Assembly (NCBI GenBank): GCA_963921935.1
Contig: OY998179.1
Span: 24,549,114 to 24,613,113, forward strand
DNA from: Galeruca laticollis
Taxonomy: Eukaryota > Arthropoda > Insecta > Coleoptera > Chrysomelidae
DNA length: 64,000 nucleotides
Direction of reading: 5' to 3'
Of this stretch, positions 24,451-36,628 are shown one piece after another (position 1 is the stretch's first letter; the number at the start of each line of letters is the position of its first letter). Both the position numbers and the translations under genes were made by a program. Under the pieces are notes generated by a model that did no database searches, was not told the DNA's origin, and saw only the letters and a program-made list of their open reading frames with translations.

Positions 24451-24958
24451 TGAAGATAAGATCAATTTAATTTCAAATCAGCCAATAGGATTTGTTTTGT
24501 AACTTGAGTTAGCTAATCTTAATATGATGTGACCATAAAAAATTGTAATATATTTTTTTCAAAATAAAATTGTTGACTAGTGGAATTATAGAAAAATAGT
24601 TTTATCATTGAATGGTTTTGTTGGGAGGTACAAATATTTGGGCTAACTCTGCATCAAACTTATTGAAATAAAATTGGTCTGTACAAACAAATCGCAGATA
24701 TTTTCTTACCTGTAAATTTATATACGTATTTTGAATAAAACTTTGGAAAACCAATTTATTTATTATTGAATCCCACCTTTTAAAACCCATAATATTATTA
24801 AAAATTACACGCCCCAGCTTCGCAAGGAAAGGATCTTTGCCTAAATGTTTTGCCAGTCGTAGGATTGCATCAGCTTGATGCGTCGAATATATCGATTAGA
24901 TTGAAATGTAATAATATGTAATATTAGCAGCACTAGTTTCAATCAAAAGAAAGAACAT

Positions 24959-25257
24959 AAAATTACCTGGATTATACTATAATAGGGACTACTACGGGAA
25001 ACCAGATAGATCATGTTTTAATAGCAAAAAGAAGATCAAAGATGTTAAAATATGTAAGATCTTACAGAGGAACAAGTATTGATACTGATCATCAATTAGA
25101 AATATTCAAAATTACGTGGATTATACTATAATAGGGACTACTACGGGAAACCAGATAGATCATGTTTTAATAGCAAAAAGAAGATCAAATATGTTAAAAT
25201 ATGTAAGATCTTACAGAGGAACAAGTATTGATACTGATCATCAATTAGAAATATTCA
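24959..25257 (+). repeat. Perfectly spaced tandem duplication of a LINE endonuclease fragment
   Basis: Two copies of a 149-150 bp unit (24959-25107 and 25108-25257) differ by only a few bases. Each encodes GNQIDHVLIAKRRSKMLKYV then SYRGTSIDTDHQLEIFK, the end of the apurinic-type endonuclease domain of a LINE (the SDH box appears as TDHQ). The near identity means the duplication is much younger than the LINE copy. Confidence 0.8.
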
Positions 25258-25629
25258 AAATGGGAATGAGAATCAAGAGTGACTGCTCGTGACTCGCGCC
25301 ATGTCACGTCTCAACTTCGCCCTCTTTTAAATATTTTTACGCTAGACGGCAGACACTCCATGTATTTATCAAAAAGATATTCAGTTCTAAAAAATAAAAG
25401 TTGTAACTTTTGTAAAAATATTTCTAAAGTTGAACGTTTGGTAGATGTGGTGGTCGATGATTGAGTTTCGTCCGTCCTAAATCTTGAACCGGGGCGCTAT
25501 TCTTGACATCGTTTCCAACGTTATGGATACGCAAGACTGTGAATGATCTATTTGCGAGTAGTTCCTAAAAATTATATTCTCGAGCACCGTTCCTAAAATC
25601 ATCGAATTGTATCGTCCTCACAACAGCGT

Positions 25630-26335
25630 CAGTTGACGTAACAATACAGATGTAATTTTCGTGCAATTGCACGCGAAGTCACTATTTCGCGTTCTCAGCA
25701 CAGTCCGCGAAATTTAATTTCGCAGCCGTTACCCATAGCAACGGCCGCGAAACCAAACGTCACTTCCAAATTTGACATATCGAAAATACTACAAAGACAA
25801 GGATTATTTTTTATTCAATACCAACAAATACACAAGTACTTATATTATTTATGATGAATACTTTGTACAACATTTGATTTCTGCATCAAATAAGCCAATA
25901 AAATGTTTTCAGACATCGTCTTAATATTCGGTTTGTCACACCAATCTTTAAACTCGCCGTAACATTTTTTGTACTGCCGTTTCAATTTTTCGGGTATTAA
26001 AACGGAAAGCGCCAAATTTACAACGATTTTGAGTTCAGGAGGAGTGGAAGATACTGAAATATCGCTATCAGTATCAGACATTTTGCGTTTTGTTAAGGAC
26101 TGTCAAAATATTTTGTATATATTGAAACATCATTTCCATAGCACACGTTAACATTATTAAATAAATTGAAAGGCTGTTGATTTTAGAGCAATAATATATT
26201 TATTTACAATTATCTAGTTTAATTAATTTTGACGATTGCACGAAAAATAGTGTGTATGCCATGGCCGCGAAACTTCTTAACGACCTTACCTCGGCCGCAA
26301 GCGGCCTCGGCGATAACTATTGTTCTAATTAACCC
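25630..26335. mobile_element. Possible small DNA element with GC-rich inverted ends and a Crypton scrap
   Basis: Near 25660 the sequence TTTTCGTGCAATTGCAC has an inverted partner near 26232 (GATTGCACGAAAAATAGTG). Both ends carry CGCGAAA and GGCCGCGAAA motifs, unlike the AT-rich surroundings. The enclosed segment holds the Crypton-like ORF start. Limits are approximate. Confidence 0.4.
25845..26081 (-). pseudogene. Crypton-type tyrosine recombinase, N-terminal fragment
   Basis: 78 residues: SSTPPELKIVVNLALSVLIP, then KLKRQYKKCYGEFKDWC and SENILLAYLMQKS. This is the N-terminal helical (SAM-like, DNA-binding) region seen in insect Crypton/tyrosine-recombinase ORFs. The catalytic domain with Arg/His/Tyr is absent. 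It is a truncated start of such a gene, probably not functional by itself. Confidence 0.6.
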
Positions 26336-26687
26336 TTTTTACGTGGGCTAATAGATTGAATGGATAGTTCTTTGTTGTTAGCTGATGCTCTCGAAGGACC
26401 AAATGATTGTATTCACTGATGTAGGATGTATAAAGAAATTAAACACTTATGTCACGTTCATTTTTTTATATTGCAGGAATTTATAACTTTTTTATTTTTG
26501 CGTAGACAATTAAGAACTCACTTGTACATACGTGTTACACTGTGATTATTTCGCACATAATATGAGGGATTCATGGATGATTGAAGATTAAATACACATG
26601 TTTGTTACCGGGTCAAAAAACGCCGGGTGGTCTTATAACTTGAGTACCTTTATGTACCACGGTTAAATGATGTAGAGGGAAAATGTA

Positions 26688-26778
26688 CGAGTGACGACTG
26701 GGAAGTGCGAGTGACGACTGGGAAGTGTATGAGTGACGACTGGGAAGTTTGTGAGTGACGACTGGCGACTGGGAAGTG
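26688..26778. repeat. Minisatellite, about 24-bp unit, four copies
   Basis: Units of the form GAGTGACGACTGGGAAGT with 4-8 varying linker bases repeat directly. The last copy has an internal GACTGGC duplication. There are no conserved repeat/spacer boundaries. Confidence 0.85.
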
Positions 26779-26779
26779 A

Positions 26780-27598
26780 CTAAAATTGAGGTTGTATTCG
26801 TATTTATACATCGGTTAACGTGGTTGCGAGGTAGGAGCAAAATATTAGGATCTGGCCAATGGGATAAAATAATTTGAAACGTAACGGTCAGATACAGCTA
26901 GTGAAAATTTGCAAGTTGGGGTGAATTTTTTGTGGCCTGAGAAGGTTTCGTAGATACAGATAACAGAGTTTGGAAGATAGTTTTTATGAAGCGATAAGGT
27001 GTCGGGTACTTTGAAATATTCATTGGAATTTCAGAAAACTATATTTATCTGTATTTCTTATGTGGTAGTAAAGTTAAAATGAATTTTTTGTTGATGTAAG
27101 GAAATATTAAATGTTGATAAGAAGGATATATTTAGTTATATGTTTTGAGCAGAATATTCGAATTGCATTATACAGGGAAAGTTGAAAATAAAATCACAGG
27201 AGAATTTGGTAATTAAATCATATTCGAACAACTATTCTTTCGGTACGTTAAAAAGGTATTTTGCGGCCTAAGCATACAAATAACTATTGTCTTTTTGTTA
27301 TGTCAAATGTAATGAAGCTATTCAAATATGTTTATCAGTTTCTTCTATAAAAATGAACTCTACAATCAATATTAAACCCAAATTGAAGAGGCACACAAAT
27401 AATAATATATTTCAATTTGTTTGAAGGATCACGTGCCGACTACATAGTCGACCGACGATTTGAAGAATGATTATTAGCGACGTTTATATTGAAAAATGAA
27501 CTGTGCAACGCGTAGCTTCCCGCTACTATTGCGTTATATAGTTTCATTTTCACATCAATATCAATATTTCTGTGTCCTCATATTGAGTGATTTAGTGC
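26780..27598. other. AT-rich spacer, nothing recognised
   Basis: No gene or defined repeat; only a short palindromic patch (CGACTACATAGTCG) near 27437. Confidence 0.4.
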
Positions 27599-27904
27599 TT
27601 AGTAGATTTTTGTTGATTTATTTGCCCTGTTACTTATCTCTGCATACATTTTCCCGTCCTCTGTCAGCATACTTCCAAGATATACGTATGTCGTAACCGT
27701 TTCTAAAGTATTGTTCTCATATAGTATATCTTTATTTTGGTCGTTTTGATTCTCATCTATTTTCAAGATTCTGGTTTTATTTATGTTGACCTCCGTTTCC
27801 ATTTTTTCTATCTCCGCAAACCAGACGTTTATTAATTTTTGAATTTTATTTTTGGTGCTTAAAGCGCTTATAAAGGAAATATCGTAGTGCCCTGGTAAAA
27901 TCAT
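27599..27904 (-). pseudogene. LINE reverse-transcriptase fragment
   Basis: 101 open residues with WFAEIEKMETEVNINKTRIL and LETVTTYVYLGSMLTEDGKM then EISNRANKSTKIY. This is the post-FADD region of a CR1/RTE-like RT (the YLG box). It is short and isolated. Confidence 0.75.
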
Positions 27905-28605
27905 CTCCTTTAAACTGACTTTGGAAGAAGTATACTTATACCCAATACTACTGGTAGACCTAAATCAAGAGCAATAATTTACGATTCAAGGAAATTTAGA
28001 AGTTGCAGAGATCGAAAAAGTCATAATTGTCTTAAACTTTCTCTCACCTCCACTTTGAACAAGAAGATAAGCTTTAATGTAGAAAAATCCATCTAGTTTA
28101 CAATGGCTTCACCTCCAGATTTCAAAATACTGCTGTAAACAGTATCAAATAACGAGAGTATAAACACAACCACTCGAACCACTGACCGTGATTCGAAATT
28201 TTATGTTGCAAAGTAATATGTAAGAATTAATTACATTTAATTAGGTAATTCTTTTTGAATTTTTTCTAAATAGACGGTAACCGGAAGGAGAATAGACGGA
28301 TGTATACTTTCTCTACATTTTTCGTTTTCATTTCATACAGAAATTTTGTGAATAAAAGTGTGATCGATAGTTATTATCTAAATGTATTCTTGTTTATCTA
28401 TGGTAAGTATAAAATTTGGGGATAATGTTATAACTATTATGATATATAGAAATAAAAGAATATTTCGAATAATGTATAATTTACAATATATGTAATCGTA
28501 ATGAATACTAAACTTTGTTTATACACTATGAAATAAAAAATATTATGGAGAACTGAACACGAGAAATTTGGGGTTAAAGAACGATTAAAAATGGTTTAGA
28601 ATAAT
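27905..28605. other. AT-rich spacer, nothing recognised
   Basis: No conserved ORF or repeat was recognised. Confidence 0.4.
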
Positions 28606-28609
28606 TATA

Positions 28610-28685
28610 CATAGCTTACCAAATGGCGCTGTAGCCCTGAGTGGGTCTTGGCTTCCTTAGCTATAGACCTCCACCGCGTCCTGTA
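28610..28685 (-). pseudogene. LINE ORF2 C-terminal tail, split by the hAT element
   Basis: On the minus strand it reads RWRSIAKEAKTHSGLQRH, a common C-terminal end of insect LINE ORF2. The upstream part of this sequence lies at 33473 onward, across the hAT insertion, and the two halves join at the GTCCTGTA duplication. Confidence 0.65.
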
Positions 28686-28689
28686 TAGT

Positions 28690-28845
28690 GTTGCCGCCGA
28701 GACGAGATATTCTCGTCTCTCGTCTCGTCTCGACCTCTCTCGACGAGACGAGACACAAATTTTCTCTCGTCTGACGAGGCGAGACGAGACGAGAGAAGTA
28801 CCCTCTCTCGTCGAGAAATGCTCGTCTCTCTCGATCACTCTCGAA
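28690..28845. repeat. Left subterminal GAGAC/GTCTC-rich repeat of the hAT element
   Basis: Dense GTCTC and GAGAC pentamers in both orientations allow extensive self-pairing. They match a similar block at 33365-33460 at the other end. Such arrays are plausible transposase-binding sites. The Arg-rich open frames across them are a by-product of the repeat. Confidence 0.8.
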
Positions 28846-29765
28846 CAAAAAACGTAATATTTTTTGAGATTTTTGAAATCTTCTTAAATTCGTCTTTGCA
28901 AAAATATATATATATATATAATGTCTATATTTGGACCAGCGGTTTTCGAGTTATTCGACTGCAAACATATTATTATTAACAGAATAAAAATGTTTGTGTA
29001 TTCACTAACCGCGTTGTAAAATTGTTTTCAGTTCCTGAGATACGGTGATTGGTTAAAAACCTCTAAAATTAAATCCTTTCAACTGCAAAGGTTTTAATTT
29101 TAGGACAACGTTCTTGAAATAAAATCATTCTATTCTTTTATTTTTTGTAAACTATCGTTACTTTTTTTCATATCACTTGTTATAAGTCTCTGATATATTA
29201 TGGTCAACTTCATATTTTTAAATACGATCCAAGATTTTTTCATAATTATTTTTGAGTACACAATACCTCAAACACAATGATGTATGTTTCGACACAAATT
29301 ATACATTGTCAGGAATTTTTTAAAAATATTCTCAGTAGTCTTATGGCTTTTTTAAATATTACCTCAATTTTTGCTTGAGATAGAATAAAATTGAGGTAGA
29401 AAACAGGAAAAATATAATATTTGAAGCATAGGTACTAAAAATATATCAAAAAATTTCCTGACTATCTATGTGTTGAAACGTACAGAATTGTAGTTGCAGA
29501 CTCAATTGACCACACTGTATAAATGCGAAATAAGAGTACGGTGAAAAATGCAATCTTATCAAAAATAATAAAACGTCAATTTTAATAATTAATTTTCATT
29601 CTGAAGAGTCAGAAAAAATATTGCAACAGTTAACATAAAATTCACTAATGAACTAAAAAATATATTACAGATAGGTACCTACATACAAAAAAAGTTGACA
29701 TAATGATGTATAAAAAGTAACTTAGGCTAAAAAAAACACCTATATTACCTATATTTAGTTAATAC

Positions 29766-30687
29766 TTATACATATATTAGGAACACTAAAAACTTTGGAA
29801 ATTTAAAATAATAATTTTTTAACAAACATATTATTCTTAAGGCTACACGAATACCAAGAGTTAATGTTCTCACTGATTCTGCGTTAAGACGGTTCCTATG
29901 TTTTCTTATTACGAGCCCTGCTTTTAAAAACATTCTTTCGGCAGGAATACTGGTAGCAGGTATGGCTAATATATCCCTAGCCATTCCAGCAAGATTTGGA
30001 AACATTTCCTCATGGTCACCCCACCATTTTAATATATTGGTATTTCGACCAGCTCTTTCTCCGTCTATATATTTTTGATATTCGGCTCTTGCTACCTCTC
30101 TATTGTTGATGTTAATGTTCGGTTTTTTATATAAGCCAGCTTCGTCACTAGTTGTTGATGATGAATCTTTCTCTGTTTCTGTTTCCGTCGCCGTGGCGAT
30201 AGTAGCAGTTGGTTTTATGTAAAATGAATAGAAGATTTCGTCAAATTTCTTCAAAGATCCTTCTTTAATTTGTCTTCCCCACGGGGTCAAATTAAATGTC
30301 TCTATTTTGTGCCTCGGATCTAATACTAACGCCGCACAATAAACCCAATTCTTTTATAATAATGCTTCAGGATTTTGTCTCTCCATGCTTGAAATTCTTC
30401 TATTAAGGTGTTTTCCACATTAGTGGCTTCTATATCATTGAAAGAAATTAATAAAGATTCCAATTTGGTTTGCAATATGTTAAAACCAACTATAACTAAG
30501 GGTAATGTTGAGTAGATTTCTCCACAAAGTGTAGTACTAAGTGATTTAAAATATTTTGAAAATTGACATAATGCCAATTAATTTCTATTGCGCTTCTGTT
30601 AAAAGTAAGTGACTGAAATCTTCGTTACTTTGAACTAAACTGTTTAGGGCCTTTCTTAAACGAATCGCTACATTTAACATATTGTAA
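29766..30687 (-). pseudogene. hAT transposase, C-terminal half with dimerisation domain
   Basis: Residues in order: MLNVAIRLRKALNSLV, ITQYYTLWRNLL-like degenerate sequence, and MTPWGRQIKEGSLKKF. Then the hATC dimerisation domain: EYQKYIDGERAGRNTN, ILKWWGDHEEMFPNLAGMAR, and DILAIPATSIPAERMFLKAG with RKHRNRLNAESV. The hATC block (29766-30290) is open for 174 residues; upstream there are stops and frameshifts. Confidence 0.85.
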
Positions 30688-32253
30688 CGCAAAATTTTGC
30701 CGAGCCGTCGGAGATTTAATATTGGCTAGCCTGTCGACTGAGAGAAGTCACAGCGCTGACGGTGCGAAGTTAAAATTCAGTTCTCCTTTTGCCGTCAAGG
30801 TGTAAACACACGTTTCCAACTTAAAAATTCTTTCATGTGCTCTGGGAGCCATAAGCATTTTACTAAAAACCCGACAATTCCGACGTAGGGGAAGAAAAAT
30901 ACGGCTGAAACCGACAGCTGGTAGCTCCGACCCGATAGGCTTCTGGTCCAGAAACGGCCGTTGACTGTAGATACCAGAAGAAATTAGAGGAATTGCGTAT
31001 TCGTGGTAAATTTCCGTAGACGGCGTTGGTTTGAAGGATTCATTATAAAGGGGGGTTTTGTATGTGGATATTAAAGTCACTGATTGGAATTTAATGAGCC
31101 AGTGAGACCAGTTCCAGGAGAGCTGGAATAGTCTGGAGCAACATCAGTTCCTGTTCTGGTTCCGGAAAAAGGATAAGTGAACAGTTTTCCTTTTTTTTAT
31201 TCTTCATTTTCATTAGTAAATTCACATTTATGCGTCACATATCACCGTTTTTCATATAAAGTTTTATTTCTTTTTTTTTACGGCAATTATTATAATCTCG
31301 CTTTACACTTGTACTTTGTATTTAAAAATTTGAAATCTTGCTTATAGTTTAAAATACGCTAAGATACTACGTAGTAGTACCTGGTACTGCGACATTTGGT
31401 GAATTTTTCTAATCCTGACGATTTTATGTATATAACTTGCGCCGTATATACTTTTGAATTGTATTTTCTCTAGCAACGCTAAACTCAATCACTATTTAAA
31501 TTTTATGCTTATGCAATTATTTATATTCATATTGATATTGGTATAAATTGCGGAAGTGTGAACCCTTGTAACTGTACATTGTTAATTTTGATATATATTA
31601 TCGTTGTATTTTTGAGGTATTGTACATGAACTATTTGGTCGTTTCTCTAGAATTTTAGAATTGAGACATCGGTGTAGTTTGGGGCCCTCAGCTCTTCTGC
31701 ACCCTGAGTTTGAAGCCTTCAGCTCTGCTCAGAGTTTATTGAATCTGCTTGACAGTTAATTACTTAAGTTGTAACTGATAAATTAGTTAGAAATTTTTGG
31801 ATTTATGTAGATTCCGGCCTTCAGCCGATCTACATTCTGAGTTTACAGCCTTCAGCGGAGTTCAGACATTATTTGCAACATTTTTGTAGTGATATTGTAA
31901 TAAATATTTTGAAAAGAGACCTTTGGTCCACAATGACTAATTGAAGCTTCAATCAGGGGATACTTGCTGACTTTTATTTTCTTATGATAACTTACCTATC
32001 AGTTTAACCTTTGGAGTGTGTAGTGAGTGTTGTTAACCCACTGAGAAGTTGTGGGCTAATTAAAGAAGTCTTGGGTGCTTGCCAAAACTTCTCTGGCGCC
32101 CTTCTTGTAAACTTAATAATTCTTTGAAGAATCCACCCCTTCTTCGACTCGAAGCTAGTCGACTGGCGAGCACGGGTTGTACCACGTGAGACAACCCGCA
32201 TACCTATAACGAGCACTGAGAGGGTTAGTAGGTTTTTCTCGTTATAATATCGC
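30688..32253. other. Unidentified 1.57-kb insertion inside the hAT transposase
   Basis: The hAT protein breaks after STRWNST and resumes at MLNVAIR. The intervening DNA starts near CGCAAAATTTTGCC and ends near ATAATATC. It has two related blocks (CTGAGTTTGAAGCCTTCAG near 31708 and CTGAGTTTACAGCCTTCAG near 31838). Flanks GTAA and GCAA could be a decayed 4-bp duplication, suggesting a solo LTR, but no coding part or second LTR is present. Confidence 0.55.
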
Positions 32254-33086
32254 AAGTAGAATTCCATCTTGTAGACACATCTATATTCACTGACATATAT
32301 ATTATGTTGGCAGCATCACATAACGTTTTCAACAGATTCTGCATTTGTTCAGATTTTTTAATTTTTTTAAACAAACATCGTCAAAGGCGGTAATTCTGTC
32401 TCTTGGTTAATTTCGGCAAAATCATCATCGTCGCCCTCTTCAATGGATTCATTTTCCAATTTTAATAGTTTTGATGTATCTTGCACACCCAAGTTTAAAA
32501 TATGCGCAAAACATCTATAATGACAATCTTTTGTGTTGAATAAGTGATCTGGACAATCGTTTTTAATTATATTGTCCAGTTCCCTTAAAAAAGTTGTATT
32601 TGTTGCTGCGTTATCCACTGTGATTCCGTGCAATTTATCAACAATTCCATAATCCTGTGCACATTTGTAAACTATTTCTGGAATATCTTTTCCAGTATGA
32701 TTACCATTAGATGGCAACAATTCTATTACTACTGAATTCAGATTCCAAAATTCATCAATAAAATGTGCTGTTATTCCATAATAGGACTAATAGTTTATAG
32801 AAGTTCATCCATCGATTGTGAAAGATATTTGCGATTTATTCTCTTTTGAAACTTCTAATATCTGTTTCTAAACCAAAGTATATGTTTTCATTACCTTTTT
32901 TCTAAGGGCTGTTCGTTTTGAGAATACTGCCCTGGGGTTTAGTTTTTTGAAGAAAGTTTGAGTATGTTCATCGTCAAAAAAGCTAAATGGTAGGTATTTC
33001 AAAGACTCCCACTCGACGATATCTTCGTCTTTTACAGGGACCTGAAATAAAAAGGAATGTTGATTCGTGCGGGTTTTTTGGAGCAC
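32254..33086 (-). pseudogene. hAT transposase, N-terminal and catalytic-core remnant
   Basis: The piece at 32367-32720 holds KLHGITVDNAATNTTFLREL and DCHYRCFAHILNLGVQD, the hAT region with a catalytic Asp (VDNA) and the CxxH element of the insertion domain. The piece at 32868-33086 (VKDEDIVEWESLKYLPFSFF) is upstream. Stops and frameshifts separate them. Past 32340 it reads QNLLKTLCDAANIIYMSVN before the insertion. Confidence 0.8.
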
Positions 33087-33539
33087 CCTGTATAGACAAA
33101 AATAATTTTATAACAGGCACCTCTTAACCCTTATAAGCTTCGTCAAACGTTTTCCTGCTATCTTTATTGGTGCAAGAGATATTGACCTTTGTCGCACTAA
33201 TGGGCTACCCTGTAATAAATACCAAGCAAAGTTGTATCTCATGTAGGTTAGGTTCTGTTTTATTCGACATATATTGCACACAATTTATGTCAAATATAGT
33301 AGAACCTAACATCAACGCGTTAAAATTTAGCTTGGTTTTTACTATATTTGGCTTAAATCATGAGAGAAGCGAGACGAGACGAGAGAAGGTCATCTCTCGT
33401 CTCGTCTCGCCCTCTCTCGACGAGACGAAATACACATTTTCTCTCGTCTGGCGAGACGAGACGGCAACATTAGTCCTGTATTTTGTCTTTGAACTCCATC
33501 CTGAGACTTGCATGGTTCAGAGATCTTCAGTTGACTTCG

Positions 33540-34416
33540 CTCATTGATATTTGAGAAAGTTACATTATTTTCAAGCATATTTTCAACGTATTTGAAGGTT
33601 ATAACTCCCTTGAAGGTTGTGTCAAGAAATACAAGGTCTACTAAGTTAGAAGTTATAGCCGCTGACGGGATCATATACTGCGTTTTGCCGTCATTGATAA
33701 AGTGACCGAATTCTTTGACTTTCTCTGACTCTACAACGAATCAATAAAAAAGGTTGCTAGTAGGAATGAGTTGGTAATGACATAATGTGACAAATATAAG
33801 ACAGATTCAAATTAAACTAGATACAAAATAGTTATTCATTGTAAATAACATTCTATTCATGCAAGAATGTTTTAATGCAAGAAATGATAAATAATAGGGG
33901 CAAAAATCATAAAATTATGTATGAACTAAAAATAACGGGTTGTGTCAGATCGGCATTTTCGATTGTTTATAGACTCATTTTTGGAAAGCGGGAAAATAGA
34001 AGAGACACACACACGTACGCGCTTGAGTAAGCCCGTCCCATTAACCATTCACTCCCGGACTATGTCCACGGATGGGTGCGAAATACAACATTCCACCACC
34101 CCCTGTCATTGCAACAGGACCTCATCGTATCTCGCATCTCGCGTATTCTCCTCCCACTTCCTCTAATTGTGTGAAAAATTGCTTATTCCTCTTACTTGAT
34201 CTCCCAGTTTTTTTTTTGGTTTTTTAGTTTACAAACGATGGCACGGTTTTTTGTTTTTTTTGTGTACAAGAGATTGCTCGCTTACACGGTTTTTTTTGCG
34301 GCGTTTTTCTATTTGTGTTGCTTATTCTTGTATTTGCTTCCTCGGTCTTCTGTACTTATTATATTCTTCTTTCTGGTAGTCCGATAGGTTCCTAAGTTCC
34401 GCGTTAGAGTGTGTTT
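33540..34416. other. Spacer with T-rich tracts, nothing recognised
   Basis: No gene recognised. Long T runs occur at 34205-34320. Confidence 0.4.
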
Positions 34417-35870
34417 TTAGCTCATCGAAGAGTTTCCTCGCCGAGAGGGGATCACATTTGCATAAAACTTGCTGCAAGATACAGGAGGTAGAGTATTACA
34501 CAAATTCTCCTTATTTTTAAGCAGCTGATGTGGTTTTTCTGGTGTGGATGGATCTGGAGACAATGACGGTGTTCTGGAAAAGTCATCAAATTTTTCTGCA
34601 CCGTTGTTGTTCTTCACCTGCAACTTGGGTTTGTGGTATTGGTGATGGTGTACGTGATGGAGGGTGCCCATTATTTTCTTCAACCGGACCAATTGCAGTA
34701 ATATTTTTAAGCTTATCCGTAGTTTCAGCTGGATCAAACATACAATCTTCGAAGATTTCCGAATTGAGCGGTTGAATGCCCGTCTTTCTAAATCCATTCA
34801 CAGCTGTTTGGATACTAGCAGCTTTCATATATGCGTTTCCGAAAAGCTTACGTATCTGGGATATTGTAACTCGTCGCCCTGGATGTTGCTGCATCCATTT
34901 TTAAACTTCTGACGTATAATATGTGCTAAGTCGCGACATAAAACTGACGTCGAGCGGTTGCAAGCGATGCGTCGTATGCTGTGGAAAGCAGATCATTACA
35001 AGACCGTTACGTCTAGTTTTCTCTATAACGTCAAGTTTTTTGTATGTGTGGTATGTCCATCCAAAACTAAGGGGACAGGGTTTTCTTTGTAGGGTTTGGA
35101 AAACTCAATAAATTGATTAAACCAATTCGAAAAAAAATCTTTTTGCATCCATCCAGATGAATGATAAAAAGCTTTACTTCCAGGAGGAGCATCATCTAGC
35201 AGTTCCGGCTTTGCTCTGGATCTGGGAAAAATGAACGTGGGTGGTATGAACACGCCAGTAGCGCTCATGCAAATTTCCACAGCGACAAGAATGCCGCGTT
35301 CTGCTGAAGATATACACCCAACTTGCCTTTTCCCACGCAGTAATAAACGCTTAGATTTTTTCTTTGGTACTGTCATTATACCCGTCTCATCGACGTTGTA
35401 AATCCGTTCGGTTGGAATTTTATATTTTTCAAGTACGTCGGAGAGTAACGAGAAAGAAATGTGTACAGCAGGCCTATTAAAACCCATGGCTCTAGCAAGT
35501 GATGTTGGCTCATCGAAGTTTAACGTTTGGATGTCTCCTTAGAAAACTGTATAACCAAGCTTTACCTTGATTAACGAAACCATTGCGTTGAGCTAACTGA
35601 AACGCCAAACTGCGAAAGTCATTCAAAGTAAAACCAAATAATCGCGATTCCATAGACAAAATGTGTTGCACCAACTCTTCTTCTTGTTCAGCAGAGAAAA
35701 CCGGTCTATGACGCCTTAGACCCATTTTTGCTACATCTAATCATTCGAGAGACCCATTTTTTATCTTTTTTACTCGCTCTTCAATAGTTGTCCGAGGTAC
35801 ACCAAATTGTTTCGAAGCCTTAAGCATACTTTCCTCATTTCAAGACTGTCGAAAGGTTGTTCTTCTATAC
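34417..35870 (-). pseudogene. pogo/Tigger (CENP-B-like) transposase
   Basis: In order on the minus strand: a psq-type helix-turn-helix (ASKQFGVPRTTIEERVKKIK, about 35760-35830), then ESRLFGFTLNDFRSLAFQL and WLYSFLRRHP (CENP-B type DNA-binding region), then MGFNRPAV, the DDE_1 core with YNVDETGIMTVP (first Asp), SGWMQKDFFSNWF and VPLVLDGHTTHTKN (second Asp). Last is a C-terminal region with QIRKLFGNAYMKAASIQTAV, GFRKTGIQPLNSEIFED and a basic tail. At least three frame breaks occur, for example between the HTH and MGLRRHRP and around 35020. The copy is relatively recent but inactive. Ends were not located. Confidence 0.88.
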
Positions 35871-36190
35871 TTGCAACAGGACTGTAAAAATATCAAATTT
35901 GAAATCTTCTATAGAATCTATACCGTTTTTGGTTGGACAAAAGGGGATGGTATCCAGTTTTACCCGACCGCTTGGGATCCCATTTTGTCCGACTGCACGT
36001 TTCAAAATATTTTGTTGAAATGCTTATGAAGAAAACTGGTTATCATATTCACAAATTCAACAAAATATAGTAAAATATTTATCTTGAAAAATACTTACTG
36101 TTACGAAACAGCACACTGGTATAGTCCCTAAAACCGACCCTGTCTAAGCCAGGTATAAAAGTTAAAATTATGGCGGATACGCACTTATAA
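35871..36190. other. Spacer, nothing recognised
   Basis: Contains two short related patches (GGATGGTATCCAGTTTTACC and GGGATCCCATTTTGTCCGAC) around 35945-35995 that may belong to the pogo terminal region. Not resolved. Confidence 0.3.
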
Positions 36191-36194
36191 AAAA

Positions 36195-36628
36195 CTGTTT
36201 ACGACTATCTTATGTAAACATTGTTTTTGGTAGAATTCTGCCAAGAAGAACATTTTGTTGTGACAAATACGTGGTTTAAATTGCCAAAGCGAAGGCTATA
36301 CACATGGAAGTCCCCCGGAGACACTAAGACTAACATAATTAGAAATCAAATTGATTACATATTAATTGATAAACATTACCGAAATGGGATAAGTGATGTG
36401 AACACGTACCCTGGAGCCGATGTCGGATCCGATCATAACCCTGTCGTGGGAACAATATTCATAAGACTAAAGAAGATCAAGCATCATATTCAACGAAGAC
36501 CTTATTTTGAAAAACTTAAGCATCCAGAAAACTGTAGAGAAATCACTGAACAACTAAACGTAGCAATTAAAGGAACAATAACGCAACAAGAACAACCGAT
36601 AGAAGAATCATGGAGTTCTCTAGAACAC
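36195..36628 (+). pseudogene. LINE endonuclease domain fragment
   Basis: Reads LVEFCQEEHFVVTNTWFKLP, RRLYTWKSPGD, RNQIDYILIDKHYRNGISDV, YPGADVGSDHNPVVG. This is the C-terminal half of the APE-type endonuclease of an RTE/CR1-like LINE, including the catalytic SDH. The frame stays open until another insertion at about 36629. Confidence 0.8.

Larger units (their letters stand above)
28686..33472 (-). mobile_element. hAT element with 8-bp target duplication, transposase degenerate
   Basis: The ends are TAGTGTTGCCG (28686) and CGGCAACATTA (33472), flanked by a perfect 8-bp duplication GTCCTGTA at 28678-28685 and 33473-33480, the hallmark of hAT integration. Both subterminal regions are built from GAGAC/GTCTC pentamers (about 28690-28845 and 33365-33460). 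The transposase lies on the minus strand in pieces between 33086 and 29766. A 1.57-kb foreign insertion at 30688-32253 separates the catalytic core from the C-terminus. Confidence 0.92.

Noticed and set aside
26688..26778. CRISPR-like regular repeat
   Set aside because: Units are directly adjacent with short variable linkers, there are only four, and the genome is eukaryotic. It is a minisatellite.
28605..28857. Arg/Glu/Ser-rich proteins on both strands
   Set aside because: They translate the GAGAC/GTCTC pentamers at the hAT end; low complexity in both directions.
34196..34387. 63-aa Phe-rich membrane protein
   Set aside because: It arises from T-rich tracts; no relatives recognised and no promoter or context.
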